A stretch of 30,216 nt of DNA from Opitutia bacterium UBA953 (GCA_002293125.1 DBCR01000069.1:887-31102); one strand, 5' to 3'. Counted from the first letter of the stretch, positions 16,564 through 25,707 are shown. The notes: generated by a model from the letters alone, not told the origin. Translations and numbers: made by a program.

Positions 16564-17532
16564 ATGTCCACTAACATCAACGCCGCCGGCACTTGGGTGC
16601 CGCGCCTTCGCGAACAGGTCGCCCGTGTCGTCGTCGGCCAGCAATACCTCGTCGACCGCCTCCTGATCGGCCTCCTCGCCAACGGCCACGTCCTCCTCGA
16701 AGGCGTCCCGGGGCTCGCGAAGACGCTCTCGGTACGCACCCTTGCGCAAACCGTCCACGCCGACTTCTCGCGCATCCAGTTCACGCCCGACCTACTGCCG
16801 GCCGACATCGTCGGCACGCTCATCTACGACCCGAAGACGGGCGAGTATAACGCCAAGCGCGGGCCGATCTTCGCCAACTTCGTCCTCGCCGACGAAATCA
16901 ACCGTGCGCCCGCCAAAGTGCAGTCCGCGCTCCTTGAGGCCATGCAGGAACGTCAGGTCACCCTCGGCGGCGAGACGCACAAGCTGCCCACGCCGTTCCT
17001 CGTGCTCGCGACGCAGAACCCGATCGACCAGGAAGGCACCTACCCGTTGCCCGAAGCCCAAGTCGACCGCTTCATGCTGAAGCTCAACATCGGCTACCCC
17101 ACGCGCGAAGAAGAACGTAAGATCCTCGACGCGATGGCCAAGACCTCACCGAAGCTCGACGTCGAGGCCGTCATCACGAAGGAAGAAATTCTCGAGGCCC
17201 GCCAAGCCGTCGACGCCATCCATGTCGCCGACCCGATCCGCGACTACATCGTCTCGCTCGTGCTCGCCACCCGCGGCCAGCATCCGGGCGGCCCGGACCT
17301 CGCGAAGTACCTCCAGTTCGGCGCCTCGCCGCGCGCGACCATCAACCTCACCCTCGCCGCCAAGGCCTGGGCCTTCCTGCAGGGCCGCGACCATGTGACC
17401 CCGCAAGACGTGAAGGACATCGCACCCGACGTCCTCCGCCACCGCCTCATCCTCACCTACGAAGCCGATGCCGAAGGGGTCGATGCCGACGCCATCGTGC
17501 GCCGCGTGCTCGACGCCGTCAGCGTCCCTTAA
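16564..17532 (+). CDS. MoxR-family AAA+ ATPase
   Basis: MoxR ATPases are chaperone-like AAA+ proteins that work with von Willebrand A proteins encoded beside them. The protein has 322 residues. Walker A is GVPGLAKT (47-54) and Walker B is FVLADEINRA with D110/E111. Sensor 1 lies in LVLATQNPIDQEGTYPLPEAQVDR, and the MoxR C-terminal lid includes GASPRATINLTLAAKAWA. No membrane segment. The ATG follows a strongly pyrimidine-rich leader (gacccttccctaccccc). It heads an eight-gene run through batE with gaps of at most 16 bp and several stop/start overlaps. Its partner is therefore inferred to be the DUF58/BatA/BatB set. Confidence 0.95.
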   Translation: MSTNINAAGTWVPRLREQVARVVVGQQYLVDRLLIGLLANGHVLLEGVPGLAKTLSVRTLAQTVHADFSRIQFTPDLLPADIVGTLIYDPKTGEYNAKRGPIFANFVLADEINRAPAKVQSALLEAMQERQVTLGGETHKLPTPFLVLATQNPIDQEGTYPLPEAQVDRFMLKLNIGYPTREEERKILDAMAKTSPKLDVEAVITKEEILEARQAVDAIHVADPIRDYIVSLVLATRGQHPGGPDLAKYLQFGASPRATINLTLAAKAWAFLQGRDHVTPQDVKDIAPDVLRHRLILTYEADAEGVDADAIVRRVLDAVSVP

Positions 17533-17547
17533 GCAATCCCGGCGACC

Positions 17548-18456
17548 GTGGCCCAGCCCGTCCCGACCCACCCGCAGGAGACTCTCCGCCGCGCCCAGCG
17601 CGTCGAGATCGTCGCCACGCGTGCGGTCAACGACGCGATGGTCGGCGCCTACCTCTCGCGCTACAAGGGCCGCGGTACGGATTTCGAAGAACTGCGCGAG
17701 TACGTCCCGGGCGACGACGTACGCTCGATGGATTGGAACGTGACCGCGCGCACCGGTAAGCCGTTCATCCGACTTTACCGCGAGGAGCGCGAACTCACCA
17801 TGGTGATCGCGGTCGATATCTCGGGCTCGTCCTCTTTCGGTTCCGGCGAAGCGACCATCCGCGAACGGGCGGCCGATGTCGCCGCCTGCCTCGCCGTCTC
17901 CGCGCTCAAGGCGGGCGACAAGGTCGGCCTACTGCTCTTCACCGACCGGGAGGAACTCTGGGTGAGTCCGAAGAAGGGCCGCCGACACGTCCTCCGCCTC
18001 ATCCGTGACGTGCTCGAATTCCGGCCCGTCTCGCGCCGCACCTCCTTCGCGTCGCCGATGCGCCGCCTGGGCCGCGCGCTGAAACGCCGCTCGATGGTCT
18101 TCGTGGTCTCCGATTTCCTCGCCGGTCCCGAAGGCACCGACGCCATGGCCGCCGCGTTGGGCGAACTCAACGCACGCCATGACACCGCGTGCGTCCAACT
18201 GGTCGATGCGCGCGAACGCGTGCTGCCCGACGTCGGGGTGGTCGCCCTGCAAGACGCCGAGACGGGCGAGATCCGCGAAGTCGACACGGGGTCGGAGCGC
18301 ATCCGCCGGACCTTCGCCGCCAACGCCGAAGCCCGCCTCGCCGAGACCGCCGCCGGCCTGGCCCGCGCCGGGATGGATGTGGCTCGACTCGACGCCGAGG
18401 ATTCCGTCGCCCCCACCCTTTCCCGTTTCTTCGAACGCCGCCGGCGCCGCCGCTGA
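17548..18456 (+). CDS. DUF58 / von Willebrand A-like protein of the Bat operon
   Basis: A 302-residue DUF58 protein. The diagnostic block FEELREYVPGDDVRSMDWNVTARTGKPFIRLYREERELTM (shown here only by its ends, about residues 49-88) leads into a VWA-like fold with a MIDAS-like DISGSSSFGSG. A second acidic strand, MVFVVSDFLAG, follows. No N-terminal membrane segment, unlike many DUF58 proteins, so it is probably cytoplasmic. The start is GTG at 17548, 15 bp after the moxR stop. The stop overlaps the next ATG (TGATG), implying translational coupling. In the family DUF58 is thought to be a MoxR partner; the molecular role is not established. Confidence 0.92.
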   Translation: MAQPVPTHPQETLRRAQRVEIVATRAVNDAMVGAYLSRYKGRGTDFEELREYVPGDDVRSMDWNVTARTGKPFIRLYREERELTMVIAVDISGSSSFGSGEATIRERAADVAACLAVSALKAGDKVGLLLFTDREELWVSPKKGRRHVLRLIRDVLEFRPVSRRTSFASPMRRLGRALKRRSMVFVVSDFLAGPEGTDAMAAALGELNARHDTACVQLVDARERVLPDVGVVALQDAETGEIREVDTGSERIRRTFAANAEARLAETAAGLARAGMDVARLDAEDSVAPTLSRFFERRRRRR

Positions 18457-19052
18457 TGTTCCTCGCCCTCGAAGAAGCCCCGTTCGTCCTGCAGGGACCT
18501 AAGCCGACGATTCCGCCGGCTGCCTGGGAATCCTATTGGGCCCTCGGCTTGATCGCCCTCGGCCTGATTGCTCTCGGCGTCGTCGCTCTTCGCCGATTCC
18601 TCCGCAAGGGTCCGCCGTCGCTGGCTCCACTCGCCCAACTCGACGTAGCGCTGCGCCTCGCCGAAGCCGAGCCCGCCCCCGCCGCTATCGCCCAAGCCAC
18701 GCGCGCCCTCCGGGTCTACCTCGCGTCAACCGACGCACGCGCCGCCGTCTCGCTTTCAACCGAAGAGCTGGTCTTAGTTCTAGCCGGCCTACCGGTCTTC
18801 CTGCCGGCCCGCCAGCCACTGCTCGCCGCGCTCCGGAGCGCTGACGCCGCGAAGTTCGCCGGCGCGTCGCTCGAAGTGTCCCTCCTCATCGCCGGTATCC
18901 GGGAGGCCGCCCAGCGCATCGAGGATGCGCAGCGCACGTTCGCCCGGCCCGCCGTCGCACCGCTCGTCCCGCCCAAGCCACGCCCAGCTTCGCCCGACGT
19001 TCCGCCGCCGCTACCGGGCCCACCGCCATTGCCTAGGGGGGATCACGCCTGA
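18456..19052 (+). CDS. Small membrane protein of the Bat operon (DUF4381-like)
   Basis: A 198-residue protein with one clear membrane helix at about 29-46 (ALGLIALGLIALGVVALRR) after a short periplasmic N-terminus (LQGPKPTIPPAAWESYW). A helical cytoplasmic region follows, ending in a proline-rich tail (repeated PPxP, about 165-198). Position between DUF58 and BatA and the topology match DUF4381 proteins; I assign the family mainly on context. Start and stop both overlap neighbours as TGATG, so it is translationally coupled on both sides. No enzymatic motif is visible. Confidence 0.75.
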   Translation: MFLALEEAPFVLQGPKPTIPPAAWESYWALGLIALGLIALGVVALRRFLRKGPPSLAPLAQLDVALRLAEAEPAPAAIAQATRALRVYLASTDARAAVSLSTEELVLVLAGLPVFLPARQPLLAALRSADAAKFAGASLEVSLLIAGIREAAQRIEDAQRTFARPAVAPLVPPKPRPASPDVPPPLPGPPPLPRGDHA

Positions 19053-20092
19053 TGGAACTCGGTTTTGAATTCCAATATCCGTGGGCGCTCCTTCTGCTCG
19101 CGCTGCTACCGCTTTATTCGTGGCTACGCGGACGCGTCGGCAAGGCCGCGGCGCTGACCTACCCCGACACCTCGCTGCTCGATGGCCTCGGTCGGCCCGT
19201 ACGCGAACAAAGCGGCCGACTGCGCGCCTTCCTCCGCCTCCTCACCGCCGCCCTCCTCGTCATCGCCCTCGCGGGCCCGCGGACGGCGAACAAGGAAATC
19301 GAACGCGAGACCGACGGCCTCGACATCATGATGGTCGTCGACCTTTCGTGGTCGATGATGGCCTTGGACATGAGCACGCCGCGCGCCGAAGTCACGCGCT
19401 GGCAGGCCACCCAGAGCGTCATTTACGAATTCCTCTCGAAGCGACCCGAAGACCGCATCGGCGCGGTGGTCTTCTCCGGCAAGCCGTACCTGCTGAGCCC
19501 GCTCACGATCAACAAGATCTGGGTCGAGAAAGGCATCGACCGCATGCACATCGGCATCATCCAGGAGACTGGCACCGCCATCGGCGAAGCCGTGGCGATG
19601 GCCGTCGACCGCATGAAGAACACGAAGGGCAAGGGCTCTAAGGTCATCATCCTGCTCACTGACGGCGACGACAACATGAGCAAGGCCATCCTCCCCGTGC
19701 CGGCCGCCGAACTCGCCGCCGCCCTCGGTATCCGCATGTACTGCATCGGCCTCGGCAAGGATGAGCCCACCGTCCTGCCGCGCTTCGACACCCGCACGGG
19801 CAAGATCTACCGTGACGTCCTGGGTAAGACGATTCCGATGCAGACCATCAACCCGGCCAACTACGAGATGCTCGGCAAGATGGCCAAGGTCGCCAACGGT
19901 CGCTTCTACCGCGCGCTCGACCAAAATCAGCTGAGCCGCGTCTACGAGGAGATCGACCGCCTCGAACGCACCGAGGTGCGTATCCGCGAGTCCGTCGTCT
20001 ACGAAAACTACCGCCTCATCTGGGCCGCCCTCGCCGGGCTGCTCCTCCTCCTTGAACTCGGCTGGGGCCTCCTGCGCCCCCGCTCTCCCTGA
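19052..20092 (+). CDS. batA: BatA-like von Willebrand A membrane protein
   Basis: A 346-residue protein with an N-terminal helix pair (PWALLLLALLPLYSWLRG, then LRLLTAALLVIALAGPR), a VWA domain and a C-terminal helix (LIWAALAGLLLLLELGWGLL). The MIDAS metal site is intact: DLSWS (D97, S99, S101), Thr in TGTAIGEA (T175) and D204 in LLTDGDD. The VWA domain should face the periplasm or cytoplasm between helices two and three, anchored to the inner membrane. By family it is part of the Bacteroides aerotolerance (Bat) system. The start overlaps the previous stop; batB begins 3 bp after its stop. The A versus B label follows gene order. Confidence 0.92.
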   Translation: MELGFEFQYPWALLLLALLPLYSWLRGRVGKAAALTYPDTSLLDGLGRPVREQSGRLRAFLRLLTAALLVIALAGPRTANKEIERETDGLDIMMVVDLSWSMMALDMSTPRAEVTRWQATQSVIYEFLSKRPEDRIGAVVFSGKPYLLSPLTINKIWVEKGIDRMHIGIIQETGTAIGEAVAMAVDRMKNTKGKGSKVIILLTDGDDNMSKAILPVPAAELAAALGIRMYCIGLGKDEPTVLPRFDTRTGKIYRDVLGKTIPMQTINPANYEMLGKMAKVANGRFYRALDQNQLSRVYEEIDRLERTEVRIRESVVYENYRLIWAALAGLLLLLELGWGLLRPRSP

Positions 20093-20095
20093 GCC

Positions 20096-21109
20096 GTGGA
20101 AACCGCCGACTTCCATTTAGAGCAGCCGTGGGTGTTGACCGTCGCCGTCGTCGCCGGCCTCCTCCTCTTCGTCGCCCTGTGCTGGGCGGAGCGCCGGCGC
20201 CGCCGCGGGCTCGCCGGCTTCGCCGCGGCGCGCCTGCTCGAACGACTCACCGCCGGCTATTCTTCCGCACGTCGACGCACGAAGGACGTCGCCCTTTCGG
20301 TCGCCTGCGCGTTGCTCATCGCCTGTTTCGCGGGACCGCGCTGGGGCGTGGAAGTGTCGCAACAAAAAGGCGCCACCGAGGACGTGGTCTTCGCGCTCGA
20401 CGTCTCCAAGTCGATGCTCGTCGCCGACATGAGCCCCACGCGCCTCGCCCGGGCCAAGGTCGCCATCGCCAACTTTATCCGCCGCAAGGGTACCGGCAAC
20501 GTCGGGCTCATCGCCTTCTCCGGCCAAGCCTTCTTGCAATGCCCCCTGACACGCGACTACGACGCGTTCTTCCGCACCCTCGAGGAGACCGACACCGGCA
20601 GCATCCAGGTCGCGGGCACCGATATCGGCCGCGCGATCGAGGAGGCCGAGCTGGCCTTCTACTCCAACCGCAATCGCAAGCTCCTCATCATCCTCACCGA
20701 CGGCGAAGACCTCGAGGCCGGCGGCATCGAGATGGCCAAGCAGCTCAAGCGCAAGGGCCTGGTAGTCCACACCGTGGGCGTCGGCACGCCTTCCGGCGGG
20801 CCGATCCGCGTCATCAGCCCTGCGGGGTCGATCGAGACGCTGAAGGATAAGGACGGCGCGGAAGTCTTGAGTCGTCTCGACGAGAAGACCCTCGGCGGGA
20901 TCGCGGACGCGGCCGGCGGCCGCTTTGTCCGGCTCGGCCAGGCTGGCGAAGGCATGGAAGCGCTCCGGCTCGCCATCCAAGCCGGCACCGACGAACAGGG
21001 CACGGGGCGTCGCGGCATCCCGCGCGAAGAGTGGTTCATCGGCGCCGCCCTCCTCCTGCTCGTCCTCGAGTCGCTCATCTCCACCCGCCGCAAGACCATT
21101 TCGCCATGA
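20096..21109 (+). CDS. batB: BatB-like von Willebrand A membrane protein
   Basis: A 337-residue paralogue of the preceding protein with the same plan. N-terminal helices are VLTVAVVAGLLLFVALCWAE and VALSVACALLIACFAGPRWG; the VWA domain follows, with a C-terminal helix WFIGAALLLLVLESLI. The MIDAS is intact: DVSKS (D102, S104, S106), Thr in AGTDIGRA and Asp in ILTDGED. The FSGQAFLQCPLTRDY segment is typical of BatB. The start is GTG. The stop overlaps the batC ATG as ATGA. Two intact MIDAS paralogues in tandem suggest a heteromeric metal-dependent assembly (inference). Confidence 0.92.
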   Translation: METADFHLEQPWVLTVAVVAGLLLFVALCWAERRRRRGLAGFAAARLLERLTAGYSSARRRTKDVALSVACALLIACFAGPRWGVEVSQQKGATEDVVFALDVSKSMLVADMSPTRLARAKVAIANFIRRKGTGNVGLIAFSGQAFLQCPLTRDYDAFFRTLEETDTGSIQVAGTDIGRAIEEAELAFYSNRNRKLLIILTDGEDLEAGGIEMAKQLKRKGLVVHTVGVGTPSGGPIRVISPAGSIETLKDKDGAEVLSRLDEKTLGGIADAAGGRFVRLGQAGEGMEALRLAIQAGTDEQGTGRRGIPREEWFIGAALLLLVLESLISTRRKTISP

Positions 21110-22077
21110 GAAACCTGCTCCCGCTGTTCATCCTGATGTCGGCCGGCCTCGCGGCCGACAAGGCTCCCGTCGATGAGCTCGCCCAGCTCGACGCCCGCGA
21201 GCTCCACAACCGCGGCACGCAACGCCTCGCCGAGGGCGACCTCGCCGGCGCCGAAGAAGCGCTCCGTGCCTCGCTCGGACGCGACATCGACCCCTTGCGT
21301 CCGCCCGCCTTGCATAACCTCGGCCACGTCCGCTTTGGCAAGGGCAAGACCGTGCTCGACGGCAAGACCGCTGGCGACGTGACCGAACTTTCCATCGCGC
21401 GCTCCTACCTGGAGGCCGCCGATGCGGATATCTCGGACATGAAGGACCAGATCGAGTTACTCGATAAGGCCAAGGCCGAGGGCCGTGAGCCCGACTACGT
21501 CCCGGCCACGTCCGCGCTCGGCGGCGGCATCAGCACCTTCCGGACGATCAAGAAGCTCATCCCGAAGGAGGAAGCCATGGTCACCAAGCGCAACGGCGTC
21601 GTCGCCACCTGGACTCGCTCGGTCGGCGATTTCCGTGGCGCCCATGAGCTCGACGCAGCCGACGCGCAGGCCAAGGCGAACGCCGACGCCATCGAGGAGT
21701 TGCTCCGCGCCCTGCGCCGTGAGACCGACGCGCTCGAGGAAACCATCGAGGCTCAGCGCAAGAAACTCGAGGAACTCCGCACCGTGATCCAGGAACTCAT
21801 CAAACGTATCCCGGACGACAAGCTCCCGCAGAACGCTGAAGGCGACGAAGAGGACGATGAGAATTTCCTGCCACCAGAGCGGCAGAAGCCGAAGTCAGGC
21901 AAGGGCGACCCCAAGGAGGGCAAGCCGGGCGAGGAACAAAAGATGACCGAACAGGAGGCCCGCGGCTCCCTGGAAGGCCTGAAGAACGAGTTCGGACGCA
22001 AGATGCCCGCCGGCGGCCAAGACGGCAAGGGCGGCAACGGCGGCAAGCCCACCGACAAGAAGGGCAAGGATTACTGA
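21106..22077 (+). CDS. batC: BatC-position periplasmic protein with TPR-like start and coiled coil
   Basis: A 323-residue protein with a signal peptide (MRNLLPLFILMSAGLA). The early TPR-like helices include ELHNRGTQRLAEGDLAGAEEALRASLG, given here by description at about 32-59, and ALHNLGHVRFGKGK. A long charged coiled coil lies at about 205-245 (RRETDALEETIEAQRKKLEE onward). The tail is Lys/Gly/Glu/Pro-rich and low-complexity (about 250-323). The BatC assignment rests on position between batB and batD and the TPR start; the long tail is more like the verrucomicrobial form than the short Bacteroides BatC. The start overlaps the batB stop; batD starts 1 bp after its stop. Confidence 0.75.
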   Translation: MRNLLPLFILMSAGLAADKAPVDELAQLDARELHNRGTQRLAEGDLAGAEEALRASLGRDIDPLRPPALHNLGHVRFGKGKTVLDGKTAGDVTELSIARSYLEAADADISDMKDQIELLDKAKAEGREPDYVPATSALGGGISTFRTIKKLIPKEEAMVTKRNGVVATWTRSVGDFRGAHELDAADAQAKANADAIEELLRALRRETDALEETIEAQRKKLEELRTVIQELIKRIPDDKLPQNAEGDEEDDENFLPPERQKPKSGKGDPKEGKPGEEQKMTEQEARGSLEGLKNEFGRKMPAGGQDGKGGNGGKPTDKKGKDY

Positions 22078-22078
22078 G

Positions 22079-23752
22079 ATGCGTCGCCTCTTCTCCCTCT
22101 GCTTCGCCCTCTTCCTCGGCCTCACCGCCGGGGCGGTGGATCGCGTCAGCTGGGAGATCACCCCGCGCGTCACGGCGCCGGGCCAGCCCTTCCGCCTCCA
22201 GATCATCATCGAGTCGGACGTCATCCTCGGCGGCGCGCAGCAGGCGGGGAAGGAAATCCGGCCCCCGCGCGGCATGGCCCTCCGTCTCTCCGGCCAGATC
22301 GTCCGCTCTGATTCCAACGAAGCCACCATCAACTACTCCGGCGTCGCTCCCGACGAAGAAGGCGAATACATCATCCCGGCTTTCAACCTACGCTTCGCGC
22401 GCAAGGTCATCGCCGTGGAGCCGATCAAGCTGACCGTCAGCAATAGCGTGGCCTACCGCCGGACCGCCCAAGCGCGCGCCGAACTCGTCATCCCCGACCG
22501 CACCTTCTACGTCGGTGAACTGATCCGCGGCTCGATCCTGATGCGGGGCGGCGAGGAAGAAGCCGTCGTGGCCAGCTTCGGCCTCGAATCCATGGCCGAA
22601 AGTTTCAGCCTTACCGTGACCGGCGACCGCCAGCCGCTGCCCGAAGCACTCGGGCAGGGCATGCAGACGACCTTCGAACTCACCCCTATCCGCGAAGGCG
22701 TGAGTGAACTCGCGCTCAACGGCACGATGCTCATCCAGGGAGTCGCGCTCAACCCCTTCAGCAACAGCGGCCGGGATCGCCCCTTCGCCTTCCGCCGGAA
22801 ACTCACCGTCGCACACGTGCCCGAGCGCGGCCGCCCCGCCGACTGGTCCGGCGCCATCGGCGCCTTCGCCGCGGAGACCGTGCAGGTCTCCAAAGATAAG
22901 CCTGAAGTCGGCGAACCGATCCGCCTGCGCGCCATCCTCAGCGGCACGGGCAACCTCGACCGCCTGATCACGCCCGAGCTTCCTAGCAGCGAGCAATGGG
23001 ATATCCTGCCGGCGCAGGAACGCCGCCGTAGCTCCGAAGCTCAGCGTTTCTTCGCCTACACGCTCGTCCCGCGCCTGCCGGGCAAGCTACTCACGCCGGC
23101 GATTCGTTTCTCGACCTTCGACCCGCTGACGAAGCAATTCGCCCGCATCGAGTTCAACCCCATCGAAGTCACCGTCACCGGGAACGCCCCGGCCAAAGTC
23201 GATCTCATCACCGCCGACCCCGCGGCACCGGCCGGCCTGAAGCAAAAAACCGTGACGGGCTTAGCCCCGCCGGAACCGCGCCGCACCTCAGCGCTCTTTC
23301 TCGGCGCGTCTTCCACGGCACTCGCGGCTTCGCCGGCCTTCTGGTCGGGCAATGTATTCCTGGTCACGCTCCTCCTCGTGCTGACCGCCGGGGTGTTCAC
23401 TCTCGGATACCTGGCGGCCCACCCGGAGATCCGCATCCGCCGGCGCGCCCGCTCGATCCTACGCGCTTCGCTCGCCGCCGCCGCTACCGCTCGCCGCCAA
23501 GGCGACCACCAAGGCTTCGCCCTGTCCGTCGCCCGCGCCCTGCAGGTCGGCAGCGCGGCGCTGCTGGGCGCCGAAGAAGCCGCGATGACCCAGAGCGATG
23601 TCGAACGAGCGCTTCCGGGCGCCCACCGCGCCTTGCTCGATAGCCTCTTCATTCGGGCCTACGGCGAACGCTTCGCCGCAGGTGCTCCGGACGCCACCAC
23701 CGACCACGACGCCGCCCTGGCGCTCGTCCGTCGACTGCTCGCCCTGCTATGA
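22079..23752 (+). CDS. batD: BatD-like large periplasmic protein
   Basis: A 557-residue protein with a signal peptide (MRRLFSLCFALFLGLTAGA). Repeated beta-sandwich regions (about 22-390) include VSWEITPRVTAPGQPFRLQI, PDEEGEYIIPAFNLRF and KDKPEVGEPIRLRAILSGTG. A membrane helix lies near 420-445 (VFLVTLLLVLTAGVFTLGYL), and the C-terminal tail is helical and cytoplasmic. The layout matches the BatD / oxygen-tolerance family. Its beta-domains probably bind partners in the periplasm; no catalytic motif is evident. It starts 1 bp after batC, and its stop overlaps the batE ATG (ATGA). Confidence 0.88.
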   Translation: MRRLFSLCFALFLGLTAGAVDRVSWEITPRVTAPGQPFRLQIIIESDVILGGAQQAGKEIRPPRGMALRLSGQIVRSDSNEATINYSGVAPDEEGEYIIPAFNLRFARKVIAVEPIKLTVSNSVAYRRTAQARAELVIPDRTFYVGELIRGSILMRGGEEEAVVASFGLESMAESFSLTVTGDRQPLPEALGQGMQTTFELTPIREGVSELALNGTMLIQGVALNPFSNSGRDRPFAFRRKLTVAHVPERGRPADWSGAIGAFAAETVQVSKDKPEVGEPIRLRAILSGTGNLDRLITPELPSSEQWDILPAQERRRSSEAQRFFAYTLVPRLPGKLLTPAIRFSTFDPLTKQFARIEFNPIEVTVTGNAPAKVDLITADPAAPAGLKQKTVTGLAPPEPRRTSALFLGASSTALAASPAFWSGNVFLVTLLLVLTAGVFTLGYLAAHPEIRIRRRARSILRASLAAAATARRQGDHQGFALSVARALQVGSAALLGAEEAAMTQSDVERALPGAHRALLDSLFIRAYGERFAAGAPDATTDHDAALALVRRLLALL

Positions 23753-24510
23753 GAATCCTCGCCAGCCTGCTCCTCTGCTGGGTGACATCACTCGCGGCCG
23801 CCGAGGACCGCGCGATCTCCGCCGCGGAGACCGCCTACGCCAAAGGGGATTATGCGACCGCCGTCGAAAAATGGTCGGAGGAAGCCCTCAAGGAAGGCGT
23901 CACCGCCGGTCGACTCTCCGCGCTCGGTAACGCCGAGTGGCGACTAGGACGCAAGGGACGCGCGATGGTCTGCTGGGAACGCGCGTTGCTGCTGGATCCC
24001 TTTGACCCCGTCGCGCTCGCAGGCATCCGCCATGCGCTCGACGCCGGGGGCACCGAACGCCCCGCGTTCACCTGGACCGAGAACTATGCGGCGTTCCTGA
24101 CCGCCGATGCATGGCTCATCCTCGCCACCCTCTCCTTCTGGGTCGCCTTCTTGTGCATCGTCGTCCCGCGCCTCCGCCGCCGTGCCGCGAGCGAAGCCAA
24201 TCACCGCGCCCGCGTGATCTCGCTGACCCTGCTCGTCCTCTGCATCCCCGGACTCTGGGGCTGCCGCGTGCTTTCCGACCGGGCAGTCGTCCGCAAGAGC
24301 GAGATCTCGCTGCGACTCACGCCGACCCAGTTCGGCGAACCCCTGAACAGCGTCGCCGAAGGCGACGTCGTCCGGACCGGCCGCCCCTTCAACGGACACG
24401 TCCGCGTGACCACCGCCGACGGCAAGACCGGCTGGCTGCGCGCCGGCGAGATCGAGACCGTCCGCGGCGCGGGACTCCCGGCCGACTTGGACCAGAAGGC
24501 GGCGCCCTGA
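23749..24510 (+). CDS. batE: BatE-like protein: TPR, two membrane helices, SH3-like tail
   Basis: A 253-residue protein with a signal peptide (MRILASLLLCWVTSLAAA), then two to three TPR-like units (AISAAETAYAKGDYATAVEK, LGNAEWRLGRKGRAMVCWERA). Membrane helices lie at about 118-142 (DAWLILATLSFWVAFLCIVV) and 155-172 (VISLTLLVLCIPGLWGC). The C-terminal part looks like a bacterial SH3 domain (LNSVAEGDVVRTGRPFNGHVRV ... GKTGWLRAGEIE). This order is that of BatE. It is the last Bat gene; the LptF/G permease begins about 45 bp downstream on the same strand. Confidence 0.85.
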   Translation: MRILASLLLCWVTSLAAAEDRAISAAETAYAKGDYATAVEKWSEEALKEGVTAGRLSALGNAEWRLGRKGRAMVCWERALLLDPFDPVALAGIRHALDAGGTERPAFTWTENYAAFLTADAWLILATLSFWVAFLCIVVPRLRRRAASEANHRARVISLTLLVLCIPGLWGCRVLSDRAVVRKSEISLRLTPTQFGEPLNSVAEGDVVRTGRPFNGHVRVTTADGKTGWLRAGEIETVRGAGLPADLDQKAAP

Positions 24511-24555
24511 GCCTTTCGCCTTGGAGTGCGGAGCCGGCTCGGCTTGGATGCTGAC

Positions 24556-25701
24556 GTGCGCCTCCTCGACCGCCACGTCCTGACCGAAACCGCCGTCGCC
24601 GGCGGGGCCGCCACGGGCGCGTTCGTGTTCGTGTTGGTCGCGGGCAATATCCTTTCGCAGGTCTCGAGCGCGATCGCCAGCGGGCGCGTCAGCGGCTGGG
24701 AAGGACTGGAACTCGTCGGCTTGCTCATTCCCGGGGTACTCCCGTATGCGCTACCGCTCGGGCTTCTCACCGGCGTACTCATCGCATTCGGGCGCATGAG
24801 CTCCCAGCAGGAACTCACGGCCATGAAGGCCAGTGGGCGCAGCCTCGGCCGCATCGCCCGCCCGGCCCTCCTCCTCGCCGGCGGATGCGCGTTGCTGTCC
24901 GCGTGGCTCAATCTCGAGATCGCCCCTTCCGCCAACACGGAGTACCGCCGCCTGCTGCTGGGGTCGGCCAAGGATAATCCCGCCTCGGTCATCGTGCCGG
25001 GCAAGCTCAACCGGCAGTTTCCCGGCATGGTGATCCGCGCCGCCGAACGCGATGGCGAGGTTCTCCGTGACTTCTGGCTCTGGAGCGTCGATGAGCGCGG
25101 CCGCCTCACTCAGACCGTCCATGCCCGCGAAGCACGCCTCGCTCCTAGCCTCAACCGCAAGGGTGAAGGCATCCTGCGGGTAGAGTTGACCGACGCCCGC
25201 CTGGAGAAGCGCCAGCCTGGTGACGAGACCTTCGCCAGCCCGTCCTCGTTCATCCAAGCCCGGACGACCTCCCTCGAGTTCGCGGCGTCGGGCGTCTTCA
25301 AGGATGGGGATAACTTCCAACGCAAGCTCCGCTGGCTCACCACCTCGGAGCTCCTCGACGCCATGGATAAAGGCTGGCAAGTGGCGCCGAACGCCACCCG
25401 TAAGGAGAAGGAGCAGGGTCAGATGCTGGCCGCGACGCAGCTGATGGCGCACCTCGCCAGCGCCTTCTCGGTCTTCTCGCTCGCCTTCTTGGCGGTGCCG
25501 CTGGCCGTGCGCGTGGGCCGCTCCGAGACGTTCGTCAACGCGGCCATCGCCCTCGGCGTCGCCCTCACCTATTATCTGCTGACCTCAATGGCCGCCTACG
25601 TGAAGGACCCGGACCTGAGACCCGACCTGCTGATCTGGTTGCCGAACGTCGTGGTCGTGGGCCTGGCTTGGACTCTCCTGCGTCGCGCCTCCCGCCACTG
25701 A
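24556..25701 (+). CDS. LptF/LptG-family LPS export permease
   Basis: Membrane subunit of the LptB2FG transporter that extracts lipopolysaccharide from the inner membrane. It has 381 residues and six hydrophobic segments: three before the periplasmic domain (including LPYALPLGLLTGVLIAFGRMS) and three after it (FSVFSLAFLAVPLAV, FVNAAIALGVALTYYLLTSM, LIWLPNVVVVGLAWTLL). The coupling-type stretch SSQQELTAMKASGRS is characteristic. The periplasmic beta-jellyroll region spans about 115-290. GTG at 24556 was chosen because it yields MRLLDRHVL, matching family N-termini; GTG at 24526 would add ten residues. I cannot decide between LptF and LptG, and the second permease is not in this window. It follows batE in the same direction and converges with ctaG, whose stop is 6 bp away. 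Confidence 0.9.
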   Translation: MRLLDRHVLTETAVAGGAATGAFVFVLVAGNILSQVSSAIASGRVSGWEGLELVGLLIPGVLPYALPLGLLTGVLIAFGRMSSQQELTAMKASGRSLGRIARPALLLAGGCALLSAWLNLEIAPSANTEYRRLLLGSAKDNPASVIVPGKLNRQFPGMVIRAAERDGEVLRDFWLWSVDERGRLTQTVHAREARLAPSLNRKGEGILRVELTDARLEKRQPGDETFASPSSFIQARTTSLEFAASGVFKDGDNFQRKLRWLTTSELLDAMDKGWQVAPNATRKEKEQGQMLAATQLMAHLASAFSVFSLAFLAVPLAVRVGRSETFVNAAIALGVALTYYLLTSMAAYVKDPDLRPDLLIWLPNVVVVGLAWTLLRRASRH

Positions 25702-25707
25702 GGACGA

